64,000 nucleotides of DNA. It comes from Acidimicrobiales bacterium. Its GTDB lineage: Bacteria > Actinomycetota > Acidimicrobiia > Acidimicrobiales > GCA-2861595. The stretch is from assembly GCA_036262515.1 (NCBI GenBank), contig DATAIT010000117.1, positions 1 to 64,000 on the forward strand, given 5' to 3'. The notes under the pieces were generated by a model. It was not told the DNA's origin. It saw nothing but the letters and a program-made list of their open reading frames with translations, and did no database searches. Of this stretch, positions 36,397 through 43,386 are shown in pieces; position 1 is the stretch's first letter, and each line of letters begins with the position of its first letter. The translations under genes and the position numbers were made by a program.

Positions 36397-38295
36397 GTGG
36401 CCGAGATCGAGCACGTGGTGGTCTTGATGTTCGAGAACCGGTCGTTCGACCACTTGCTCGGGCTGCTCTACGACGATCCCGACTTCCCCGGCGTGCGCGC
36501 CGGCGACCCTGCATTTTCCAACCCCGTCGACCCGACCGATGCGGCCAGAGGTCGGGCCACGGTGAGCGACGACGGGAGCCCGGACCTCGCCTTCGACCCA
36601 TCCCATTCCCACGCGAGCGTCATCGAGCAGCTGGGTCTCCGGCCGTTCGGCGCGCCCACGATGCAGGGCTTCGTGGCGTCGTACGCCCGGAAGATCGCCG
36701 GGCACGAGTCGGGCCTCCCCGTGATCCACTTCGACCGCATCTTCGTCGTGGTGGGAGGTGTGGCGGTCGCTGTTGCAGGGGTGCTCGCACTGCCGTGGGC
36801 CGGCCCGCTCGTGGCCGGTGGCGCCGGCTTGTTGGTCGCCGGCTACGGGGCCGTCACCTTCGCCTACATGCGCCGCAAGGCGCTGCCCGTCGATGCATGG
36901 ACCGGCCCATTCGTGGCCCCGGCCGCCGTGGTCGCGGGAGTGGGCGGCCTGTCGGCCCTCCTCGGCCGCTCGGTCGGCTTCGGCGTCCGGGCGCTGGTCA
37001 ACCTGGCCGTCGTGGGCGGCGGCGGCGCGCTGGCCGTCCTGCGCAAGCGCAAGAAGGTGGCGAAGCCGCCGCCGGTCGCCGAGGACCAGGCGGCGCAGAT
37101 CATGCGGTGCATGAAGCCGATGGAACAGCTCCCGGCGCTCGCCACCCTCGCCAAGTCGTTCGCCCTGTGCACGCGCTGGCACTGCTCGGTGCCCGGCGCC
37201 ACCTGGCCGAACCGCAACTTCGCCCACGCCGGCACGTCCGACGGCACCGTCGACATCGAGGTCGGCTTCTACACCAATCCCACGATCTTCAATCGCCTGC
37301 ACGAGGTGGGGAAGTCGTGGCGCATCTACCGCGATCCCGACTCGCTGGCCCAGGTGATGGCGTTCGAGTGGCTGTCCGACGACGCCCAGATCGGCAACTG
37401 GCGCAGCCTCGACGACTTCGTCGACGACGTCCGCCACGATCGACTTCCGGCCTACTCGTTCCTGGAGCCGTGCCACGACGGCCGTCTGTCGAACAGCCAG
37501 CACCCGGGCAACAACGACGACAACAGCCGGCCCAGGGGGGAAGGATTGTGGGACTTCCAACGGGGCGAGAACCTGCTCATCGAGATCTACGAGGCACTGC
37601 GCTCCCGGCCGGACGTGTTCGACAGGACGGTCCTGCTCATCACCTACGACGAGCACGGCGGGCTCTACGACCACGTGCCGCCGCCTACCGACGCGGTCGC
37701 ACCCGAGCCCTTCGGGCGACCGGCCCGCTCGTGGATGCCGCGCCTGATCGGATGGTTCGTCGAGCAGCCCGATTCGGGTTTCCGGTTCAACGTGCTCGGG
37801 CCGCGGGTGCCCACCGTGGTCGTGTCGCCGCGCGTGGACCAGCGCTGGGACGACACGTGCTACGACCATTCGTCGATCCCACGCACGATCCGCAAGCTCT
37901 TCGCGCCCACCACCGCGGCACTGTCCGCCCGCGAGGATGCGGCGGCCACCTTCGACGGCCTCGCCGACCGCACCAGCCCGCGCACCGACCTACCGGACCT
38001 CCGGGCCTTCCACCGGCCCGAGGCCGTCGCCCGGGCGATGGCGGCCCCACCCCCGCCGCCGCGCAGAGACGAGTTCACCGCCCAGCTCGCCCAGCTGCGC
38101 ACGAACCTGGCCGACAAGTTGGCGGCGTCGACGTTGCCGGACGTCGAACCCTCCGGTCAGCTGCGCGCCGGCCGCCCGCCCGCAGTCGTCCCCCGGGGCG
38201 CACCTCCGGTCGACGCTCCCCCGGCCGGCGAGATCGAGGGGGACGACGTGGCCCGCCAGTTCACCGCCCGCGCCCGAGCCGCCGCCCAGCGGTAG
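36397..38295 (+). CDS. Phosphoesterase (phospholipase C / acid phosphatase family) with internal membrane insertion
   Basis: A 632-residue PF04185-type enzyme that would hydrolyse phosphate esters such as phospholipids. The family signatures are intact: EHVVVLMFENRSFDHLLGLL at the N-terminus, SVPGATWPNRNF, and LLITYDEHGGLYDHVPPP. Unusually, residues about 110-228 interrupt the domain with four hydrophobic segments (for example RIFVVVGGVAVAVAGVLAL and ALVNLAVVGGGGALAVL) ending in RKRKK. There is no signal peptide; the usual Tat signal is missing. GTG 36397 has AAGGAGG just upstream. The C-terminal 70 residues are Pro/Ala-rich. Confidence 0.88.
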   Translation: MAEIEHVVVLMFENRSFDHLLGLLYDDPDFPGVRAGDPAFSNPVDPTDAARGRATVSDDGSPDLAFDPSHSHASVIEQLGLRPFGAPTMQGFVASYARKIAGHESGLPVIHFDRIFVVVGGVAVAVAGVLALPWAGPLVAGGAGLLVAGYGAVTFAYMRRKALPVDAWTGPFVAPAAVVAGVGGLSALLGRSVGFGVRALVNLAVVGGGGALAVLRKRKKVAKPPPVAEDQAAQIMRCMKPMEQLPALATLAKSFALCTRWHCSVPGATWPNRNFAHAGTSDGTVDIEVGFYTNPTIFNRLHEVGKSWRIYRDPDSLAQVMAFEWLSDDAQIGNWRSLDDFVDDVRHDRLPAYSFLEPCHDGRLSNSQHPGNNDDNSRPRGEGLWDFQRGENLLIEIYEALRSRPDVFDRTVLLITYDEHGGLYDHVPPPTDAVAPEPFGRPARSWMPRLIGWFVEQPDSGFRFNVLGPRVPTVVVSPRVDQRWDDTCYDHSSIPRTIRKLFAPTTAALSAREDAAATFDGLADRTSPRTDLPDLRAFHRPEAVARAMAAPPPPPRRDEFTAQLAQLRTNLADKLAASTLPDVEPSGQLRAGRPPAVVPRGAPPVDAPPAGEIEGDDVARQFTARARAAAQR

Positions 38296-38319
38296 AGGAA
38301 TCGGTGCGCACCCCGGCCC

Positions 38320-39030
38320 TCATCCCCCGGACGTGGGCGTGGTGGGCCGGATCGGAGCCTCGCTCGGCTCGGCAGGGGGGGTGAAGTCGCCGTCGTCCAC
38401 CTCGGTGGAGACCGTGGTCACCACCAGCTCGGCCCCCGACACGGTGACCTTGACCGGGACGTCGTCGGCGCGCAGGCACAGCATGTTGCCGGCCACCGCG
38501 TCCACCGTGTAGCAGTCCGCCTCGGTGTCGCCCACCCGGACCTTGGAGGTCGTCACCTTCTTGCCCGCCAGCTGCGCCACGAGTGCATCGAGCAGGGCCG
38601 TCGGCTTCGCGGTGGCGCCGGACGCGGCCCGCTGACAGGCCCACTCCGTACCGTCGCTCTTCTGGCACAGGAGGTTCCCGCTCGGGAGCACATACGACGC
38701 CGACTCCTGATGGACATCCGCCGCCTCCACGGCGATGGTCTGGCGGACCCTGTCGCCCTTCCACCAGAGCTCGACGGCCATCGTGCCCGCCTGCTGGGCG
38801 CCGGGAAGGGTGCCGCGGTAGGCGAGGTGCAGAGTGCGCCGCCGAGCCGACGCCAGCCGGTCCACCAGCTCCCTGCCCGTGTCGGTGAGGGCGGCCGGCG
38901 CCGTCGTGCTGCCCTTGGCCGCCACGTCGCCGTCGTCGCCGCCCCTCCCGGCAATGGCGGCGACGACGGCTGCGACAGCGGTGACGGCGAACACGGCGAC
39001 GAGGGCGGCTGCGACGGCGCGCTTGGTCAC
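38320..39030 (-). CDS. Membrane-anchored secreted protein, function unknown (LolA/LppX-like size)
   Basis: A 236-residue protein: Met-Thr-Lys-Arg start (GTG), helix AVAAALVAVFAVTAVAAVVA, then an extracytoplasmic domain with four cysteines (LLCQKSDGTEWACQ, ADCYTVD, NMLCLR) that could form two disulfides. It ends in a Pro/Thr-rich tail. Pattern and length suggest a lipid- or ligand-binding domain, but I do not recognise the family. It lies 30 bases downstream of modC on the same strand, yet has no evident molybdate link. Confidence 0.7.
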   Translation of the reverse strand: MTKRAVAAALVAVFAVTAVAAVVAAIAGRGGDDGDVAAKGSTTAPAALTDTGRELVDRLASARRRTLHLAYRGTLPGAQQAGTMAVELWWKGDRVRQTIAVEAADVHQESASYVLPSGNLLCQKSDGTEWACQRAASGATAKPTALLDALVAQLAGKKVTTSKVRVGDTEADCYTVDAVAGNMLCLRADDVPVKVTVSGAELVVTTVSTEVDDGDFTPPAEPSEAPIRPTTPTSGG

Positions 39031-39060
39031 GCGCCTGACGCTACCGGGGGACCAGGCGGC

Positions 39061-40140
39061 TCAGGCCGGGAACACGTCGATCTCCGTCGCCTTCACGGCG
39101 ACCCACACGGGGCCGTCCCGCACGAGGTCCAGATCGGCGGTAGCGGCGGGCGTCACCTCGGCGACGATGGCGAGGGGGCCGCCGATCGTCACCCGGACGC
39201 GCTCGCCCCGGTCCTCCATCCCGTCCACCCGCCCGGCCCAGACGTTGCGGGCCGAACCGGTCGGGCGCTCCCCGTGCAGGGTGACGGCGCGTGGATCGAC
39301 GGCGACGAGCACGTCGCCGGTGGCCGGATCGGCCAGGGTCAGCTCGAAGCCCCCGACGACGGCCACCCCACCGGTAGCCCGTCCGGCGAACAGGTTGACC
39401 CCCACCAGGTCAGCCACGTAGGCGGACCGGGGGCGGGCCGTCAGTTGGGCCAGCGTTCCCTCCTGGGCGATCCGTCCCGCCTCGAGGACGACGAGACGGT
39501 CGGCCAGCGCGGCCGCTTCCACCGGGTCGTGGGTCACGACGATCCCGACTCCCGCGAAGCCGGAGAGCTGGGCGCGGAGCTCGCGCCTGGTGGCCGCCCT
39601 GGTCGAGGCGTCGAGTGCGGCCAGTGGCTCGTCGAGCAGCAGGAGGTGAGGCTCGCCGACGAGCGCGCGCGCCAGGGCCACCCGCTGTGCCTCCCCTCCC
39701 GACAGAGCGGCCGGCCTGGCCCCCGCTCGCGCCGCCAGCCCGACGCGCTCCAGCCACGAGGCGGCGCGGCGCCGGGCCTCGTCCCGACGCACGCCGCGGG
39801 AGCGGAGCCCGAAGGCGACGTTGTCCAGGGCCGACAGGTGCGGGAACAGGAGGTGGTCCTGGAACACCATCCCGAGCCGCCGCCGCTCGCACGGCACCCA
39901 CCGGTCTGCGGCAACGTCCTCCAGCACCCGGCCGGCGAGGACGACGGAACCGGCGTCGAGCTCGTGGAGACCGGCCAGCGCCCGCAGCAGCGTCGTCTTG
40001 CCTGCGCCATTGGGCCCGAGGACGGCGATCGTCTCCCCCGCCCCCACCTCGAGCTGTGCCCGCAGGTGGAGTGCGTCCCTGCGGACGTCGACATCGGCGC
40101 GCAGCCCGGCGACCACGCCGCCGCCCGGACCGTCGCTCAC
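39061..40140 (-). CDS. modC: Molybdate ABC transporter ATP-binding protein
   Basis: A 359-residue ABC ATPase. Walker A: LGPNGAGKTTLLRALAG. Q loop: VFQDHLLFPHL. Signature: LSGGEAQRVALARALV. Walker B: LLLLDEPLAALD. H loop: VVTHD. From about residue 230 there is a TOBE region for oxyanion sensing, here longer than one domain. The GTG at 40140 overlaps the modB stop (GTGA). Assignment to molybdate (or tungstate) rests on the modA/modB and Mop-regulator neighbours. Confidence 0.88.
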   Translation of the reverse strand: MSDGPGGGVVAGLRADVDVRRDALHLRAQLEVGAGETIAVLGPNGAGKTTLLRALAGLHELDAGSVVLAGRVLEDVAADRWVPCERRRLGMVFQDHLLFPHLSALDNVAFGLRSRGVRRDEARRRAASWLERVGLAARAGARPAALSGGEAQRVALARALVGEPHLLLLDEPLAALDASTRAATRRELRAQLSGFAGVGIVVTHDPVEAAALADRLVVLEAGRIAQEGTLAQLTARPRSAYVADLVGVNLFAGRATGGVAVVGGFELTLADPATGDVLVAVDPRAVTLHGERPTGSARNVWAGRVDGMEDRGERVRVTIGGPLAIVAEVTPAATADLDLVRDGPVWVAVKATEIDVFPA

Positions 40141-40928
40141 AGCACACCGAGCCACCGGTCGCGCAGGGAGGCCAGCACCGTCACCGACACCGCCAGCAGC
40201 ACGAGGCTCAGGGCGATGGCCGGGCCCAGGCGGCCCGACTCCAGCAGCACGTAGACCTGGAGGGGGATGGTGGTCGTGCGCCCGGGCGCGTTGCCGGCGA
40301 AGGCGATGGTGGCGCCGAACTCGCCCAGGGCGCGCGCCCAGGCCAGGAGGCCGCCGGCGGCCAGGGCCGGCCAGGCGAGCGGGAGGGTGACACGGCGGAA
40401 CACCGTCCAGCGCCCGGCGCCGAGCGTGCGGGCCGCCTCCTCGTAGCGGCGGTCCCCGCTCCGGAAGGCGGCCTCCGCCGTCAGGACCAGGAACGGCATG
40501 GCCACGAACGCCTCGGCCATGGCCGCACCGGCGGTGGTGAACGGGAGGGTGACCGAGAACCACGCGTCCAGGTAGTGGCCCACCACGCCCCGCCGCCCCA
40601 GCGCCAGGAGGAGGGCCATGCCGCCGACGACGGGCGGCAGCACGAGCGGCACCAGGACGAGGGCGCGCACGACCCGCCGTCCCGGGAACGGCCGGCGGGC
40701 CAGCACCCAGGCGAGGGGAAGCCCGACCGCCGTGGCGAGCACCGTGGCCCACAGGGAGCACACCAGCGACAGGCGCAGCGCGGCCGTCGCGCCGGGATCG
40801 GTGAGATCGGACCACAAACCTGACCACGGCGCCCGCCACAGCAGCGAGAGGAGCGGAACGGCGAGGAACGCCACGGCCGCAGCGGCAGGAACGACGACCG
40901 CCGCCGAAGCTGGCGCCGGGCGGCTCAC
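40137..40928 (-). CDS. modB: Molybdate ABC transporter permease
   Basis: A 263-residue inner-membrane permease with about six helices. The EAA-type loop that contacts ModC is visible as EAARTLGAGRWTVFRRVTLP, followed by WARALGEFGATIAFAGN, which is characteristic of ModB/CysT-type permeases. GTG 40928 overlaps the modA stop (GTGA). Confidence 0.9.
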   Translation of the reverse strand: MSRPAPASAAVVVPAAAAVAFLAVPLLSLLWRAPWSGLWSDLTDPGATAALRLSLVCSLWATVLATAVGLPLAWVLARRPFPGRRVVRALVLVPLVLPPVVGGMALLLALGRRGVVGHYLDAWFSVTLPFTTAGAAMAEAFVAMPFLVLTAEAAFRSGDRRYEEAARTLGAGRWTVFRRVTLPLAWPALAAGGLLAWARALGEFGATIAFAGNAPGRTTTIPLQVYVLLESGRLGPAIALSLVLLAVSVTVLASLRDRWLGVL

Positions 40929-41749
40929 TGGGCCGTGAAGCCGGCCGTGGTCAACGCGGCCCGTCCCGCCGGTGAGCGCACGAACGCGACCCACGAGCGG
41001 GCCGCCGCTGCGTTGGCGGCGTCCGAGGTGACCGCCATGACGTACGTCGTCTCCACGTCCTGACCGTCTCGTGCGGCGATGTCGATGCCCTGGGCCCGCC
41101 GGCCGGCGGCGTGGACGTCGCTGCGGTACACGATGCCGGCGTCGGCCTCGCCGAGGACCACCTTGGCCACGACCGCCTTCACGTTCGGCTCGAACGACGA
41201 CGGCTCGGGCGACAGCCCGGCCGATCGGAATGCCGTCGCCGCCAGGCGCCCGCACGGCACCTCGCGCGCGCAGACCACCAGGACCAGACCGGGCCGGACC
41301 ACGTCGCCCAGCGTGCGCACGCCCAGCGGGTTGCCGGGCGCCACCAGGATGGCGAGCCTGTTCCGGGCGATGCTCACCGGATCGGCCGCCTCGCCTGCGC
41401 CCACCACCGACCGCATGATGGCCTGGTCGGCGCTGGCGAAGACATCGGCATCCGCTCCCTCGTCGATCTGGCGGGCCAGGGCCGGCGACCCGTCGAAGCT
41501 GAACCGGACCGTGACGCCGGGGTGGGTGGCCTCGAAGGCCCGGCCCAGGGCCTCGAACGGCTCCGTCAGCGACGAAGCGGCGAGCACGACCAGCCGACCG
41601 GACAGCCGGTGCGAGGACCCAGCCGGATCGGTCGCCACCGGCGCGGTGCCCCCCGGGGACGAACACGCGCCGGCCAGGACCGCGGCTCCGCAGGCGGCCA
41701 GCACCACGGCCCGGATCGGGTGCCCGCACCTGAGCCGGCGCCTGCTCAC
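40925..41749 (-). CDS. modA: Molybdate ABC transporter substrate-binding lipoprotein
   Basis: A 274-residue periplasmic-type binding lipoprotein. Signal sequence with lipobox AAVLAGACSSP, then the ModA core: LVVLAASSLTEPFEAL, GADADVFASADQAIM and GEADAGIVYRSDVHA. These contact the oxyanion in ModA proteins. GTG 41749 is used because it overlaps the regulator stop (GTGA) and leaves a proper signal peptide. Tungstate cannot be excluded as substrate. Confidence 0.9.
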   Translation of the reverse strand: MSRRRLRCGHPIRAVVLAACGAAVLAGACSSPGGTAPVATDPAGSSHRLSGRLVVLAASSLTEPFEALGRAFEATHPGVTVRFSFDGSPALARQIDEGADADVFASADQAIMRSVVGAGEAADPVSIARNRLAILVAPGNPLGVRTLGDVVRPGLVLVVCAREVPCGRLAATAFRSAGLSPEPSSFEPNVKAVVAKVVLGEADAGIVYRSDVHAAGRRAQGIDIAARDGQDVETTYVMAVTSDAANAAAARSWVAFVRSPAGRAALTTAGFTAQ

Positions 41750-42150
41750 GGCGCAGTGACCTCGATGACCACGTTGGTCGACTTCACCGCCGCCACCGCC
41801 AGGACGCCGGGGGCGAGCCCCAGCTCGTCGGCCGCCTCCCGCGTCATGAGGGACACGATGCGGAACGGCCCGGCCCGCATCTCGACCTGAGCCGCCACCT
41901 TGTCCTTCACGACCTTCGTGACGATGCCGGGCAGGCGGTTGCGCGCCGACCGGCCGACCACGGCCGCCGGCTCGGACGTGTCGGCCTGGGCGACCAGGAA
42001 CCGGGCCAGTGACGCCCCGTCGACCAGGCGCTGTCCGCCCTCGGTCCGGCTGGTGACGAGCCGCCCGCCGTCCGCCCACCGCCGCACGGTGTCGACGCTC
42101 ACGCCCAGGAGGTCGGCGGCCTGGCCCAGCCGGTACGAGGGCGCCCCCAT
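41746..42150 (-). CDS. Molybdenum-responsive regulator: MerR/excisionase HTH plus Mop (TOBE) domain
   Basis: A 134-residue protein. N-terminal helix-turn-helix YRLGQAADLLGVSVDTVRRW (5-24) with a short wing, and a C-terminal Mop domain (about 70-132: RNRLPGIVTKVVKDKVAAQV, then REAADELGLAPGV and AVKSTNVVIE) that binds molybdate. This layout is an actinobacterial ModE replacement. First gene of the operon with modABC, all joined by GTGA overlaps, so it likely represses its own operon; an inverted repeat lies 15 bases upstream. Confidence 0.88.
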   Translation of the reverse strand: MGAPSYRLGQAADLLGVSVDTVRRWADGGRLVTSRTEGGQRLVDGASLARFLVAQADTSEPAAVVGRSARNRLPGIVTKVVKDKVAAQVEMRAGPFRIVSLMTREAADELGLAPGVLAVAAVKSTNVVIEVTAP

Positions 42151-42164
42151 GCACGCACTCTAGG

Positions 42165-42205
42165 CGCAGATGCGGCTCTTCCTTCGTTCTGACATCGCGT
42201 CTGCG
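42165..42205. promoter_or_regulatory. Inverted repeat upstream of the molybdate operon (candidate operator)
   Basis: Arms CGCAGATGCG (42165-42174) and CGCGTCTGCG (42196-42205) pair as an inverted repeat with one mismatch and a 21-base spacer. It lies between the regulator start (42150) and the copper operon, so it could bind the HTH/Mop protein. No consensus is known for this regulator type. Confidence 0.35.
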
Positions 42206-42268
42206 GTCGTTGTGGGCGCCCGGGGCTCGTTCTGGGCCCCCGGCCCATGCATCGCAGGCCGCCGGGTG

Positions 42269-42286
42269 TATACCCTAGAGGGGTAT
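42269..42286 (+). promoter_or_regulatory. CsoR-type copper operator
   Basis: The near-palindrome TATACCC-TAGA-GGGGTAT matches the pattern of CsoR operators (ATACCC ... GGGTAT). It sits 34 bases before the copZ start, where a repressor would block transcription until Cu(I) binds CsoR. The csoR gene itself is not in the window. Confidence 0.72.
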
Positions 42287-42320
42287 GGTATCCTCCGAGT
42301 GAGCGACAGAAGGAGCGATC

Positions 42321-42527
42321 ATGGCCAGCCAGACGTTCGTCGTCACCGGGATGACCTGCGACCACTGCAAGTGGGCCGTCACCACCGAGTTGCGCCGGCT
42401 CGACGGCGTGACGGACGTCGACGTCGACCTCGGTACCGGAACCGTCACCGTCGCCGCCTCCCGCCCCCTCGACCGCGCCGAGCTGGCGGCGGCGATCGAC
42501 GAAGCGGGCTACGAGCTGGCCTCATGA
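42321..42527 (+). CDS. copZ: Copper chaperone, CopZ-like (HMA domain)
   Basis: A 68-residue heavy-metal-associated domain with the Cu(I)-binding motif MTCDHC (residues 11-16) and the ferredoxin-like fold pattern ending EAGYEL. It carries Cu(I) in the cytoplasm to CopA. AGAAGGAG lies seven bases before the ATG, and a CsoR-type operator precedes it. The stop overlaps the next ATG (ATGA). Confidence 0.92.
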   Translation: MASQTFVVTGMTCDHCKWAVTTELRRLDGVTDVDVDLGTGTVTVAASRPLDRAELAAAIDEAGYELAS

Positions 42528-43381
42528 CACCGGCGGGGCGGCTGGCGGCGTTCGGCGCCGGCCTGGCCGTCGCCGTCGGCCTGGGCGCCGCCCTCGGCGC
42601 CGCCGTCGGGCCCGACCCCGCCGTCCGGACGGCCGAGGAGCCGGCGCCCGTTGGCGAGGGCGTCGTGTCGGCCACCGACGGCTACCGGCTCGTGCCGGCC
42701 GTCTCCACGCTCGATCCAGGTGGTGGGCCGTTCCGATTCGTCATCACGGGGCCCGGCGGCGCCCCGCAGCGCGCCTTCACCCCCGTGCACGAGCGCAGGC
42801 TCCACCTCATCCTCGTGGACCGGGAGCTGACCACCTTCCGCCACCTGCATCCCCGCCTCGGCGCCGACGGCACGTGGTCGGTCCACCTGCCCCCGCTCGC
42901 CGCCGGCTCGTACCGGGCCGTCGCCGACTTCCAGGTGGCCGGCGGTCCCCGCCTCGCGCTCGGGACCGACGTCGGCGTGCCCGGCGCGTACGCCCCGGGT
43001 CGTCTTACCGAACCGTCGTCGCGGGCGTCGGTCGACGGCTACGACGTCACCCTGGCCACCCGGCACCGGGCCGGCGGGGAGGTCACCGCCGCCCTCACCG
43101 TCAGTCGGGACGGGCGTGCCGTCACCGATCTGGAGCCCTACCTCGGGGCCGGTGGCCACCTGGTCGCCCTACGCGCCGGCGATCTCGCCTACGCCCACGT
43201 CCACCCGCTGCCCGGGAGCCGCGACAGGACCGGCCGAGGCACGGTGCGCTTCGACGCCACCCTGGCGTCGGCCGGCCGCTACGCCCTGTTCTTCGCCTTC
43301 AAGCACGCCGGTACGGTGCACACGGCGACGTTCACCGTCGACCAGGGCACGGTTGCCGGCGACGCCGTGATGGAGCACTGA
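42524..43381 (+). CDS. Membrane-anchored copper-operon protein with His motifs, function unknown
   Basis: A 285-residue protein with an N-terminal helix (LAAFGAGLAVAVGLGAALGA) and a beta-rich extracytoplasmic part. Two similar halves can be seen, each with a His cluster: LILVDRELTTFRHLHP (about 95) and DLAYAHVHPL (about 222), plus FFAFKHAGTVHTATF near the end. The halves recall YtkA/FixH-like or cupredoxin-like domains that bind copper outside the cell; this is inference. It is translationally coupled to copZ and lies six bases before copA, so a copper role is very likely. Confidence 0.72.
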   Translation: MTPAGRLAAFGAGLAVAVGLGAALGAAVGPDPAVRTAEEPAPVGEGVVSATDGYRLVPAVSTLDPGGGPFRFVITGPGGAPQRAFTPVHERRLHLILVDRELTTFRHLHPRLGADGTWSVHLPPLAAGSYRAVADFQVAGGPRLALGTDVGVPGAYAPGRLTEPSSRASVDGYDVTLATRHRAGGEVTAALTVSRDGRAVTDLEPYLGAGGHLVALRAGDLAYAHVHPLPGSRDRTGRGTVRFDATLASAGRYALFFAFKHAGTVHTATFTVDQGTVAGDAVMEH

Positions 43382-43386
43382 GCCAC

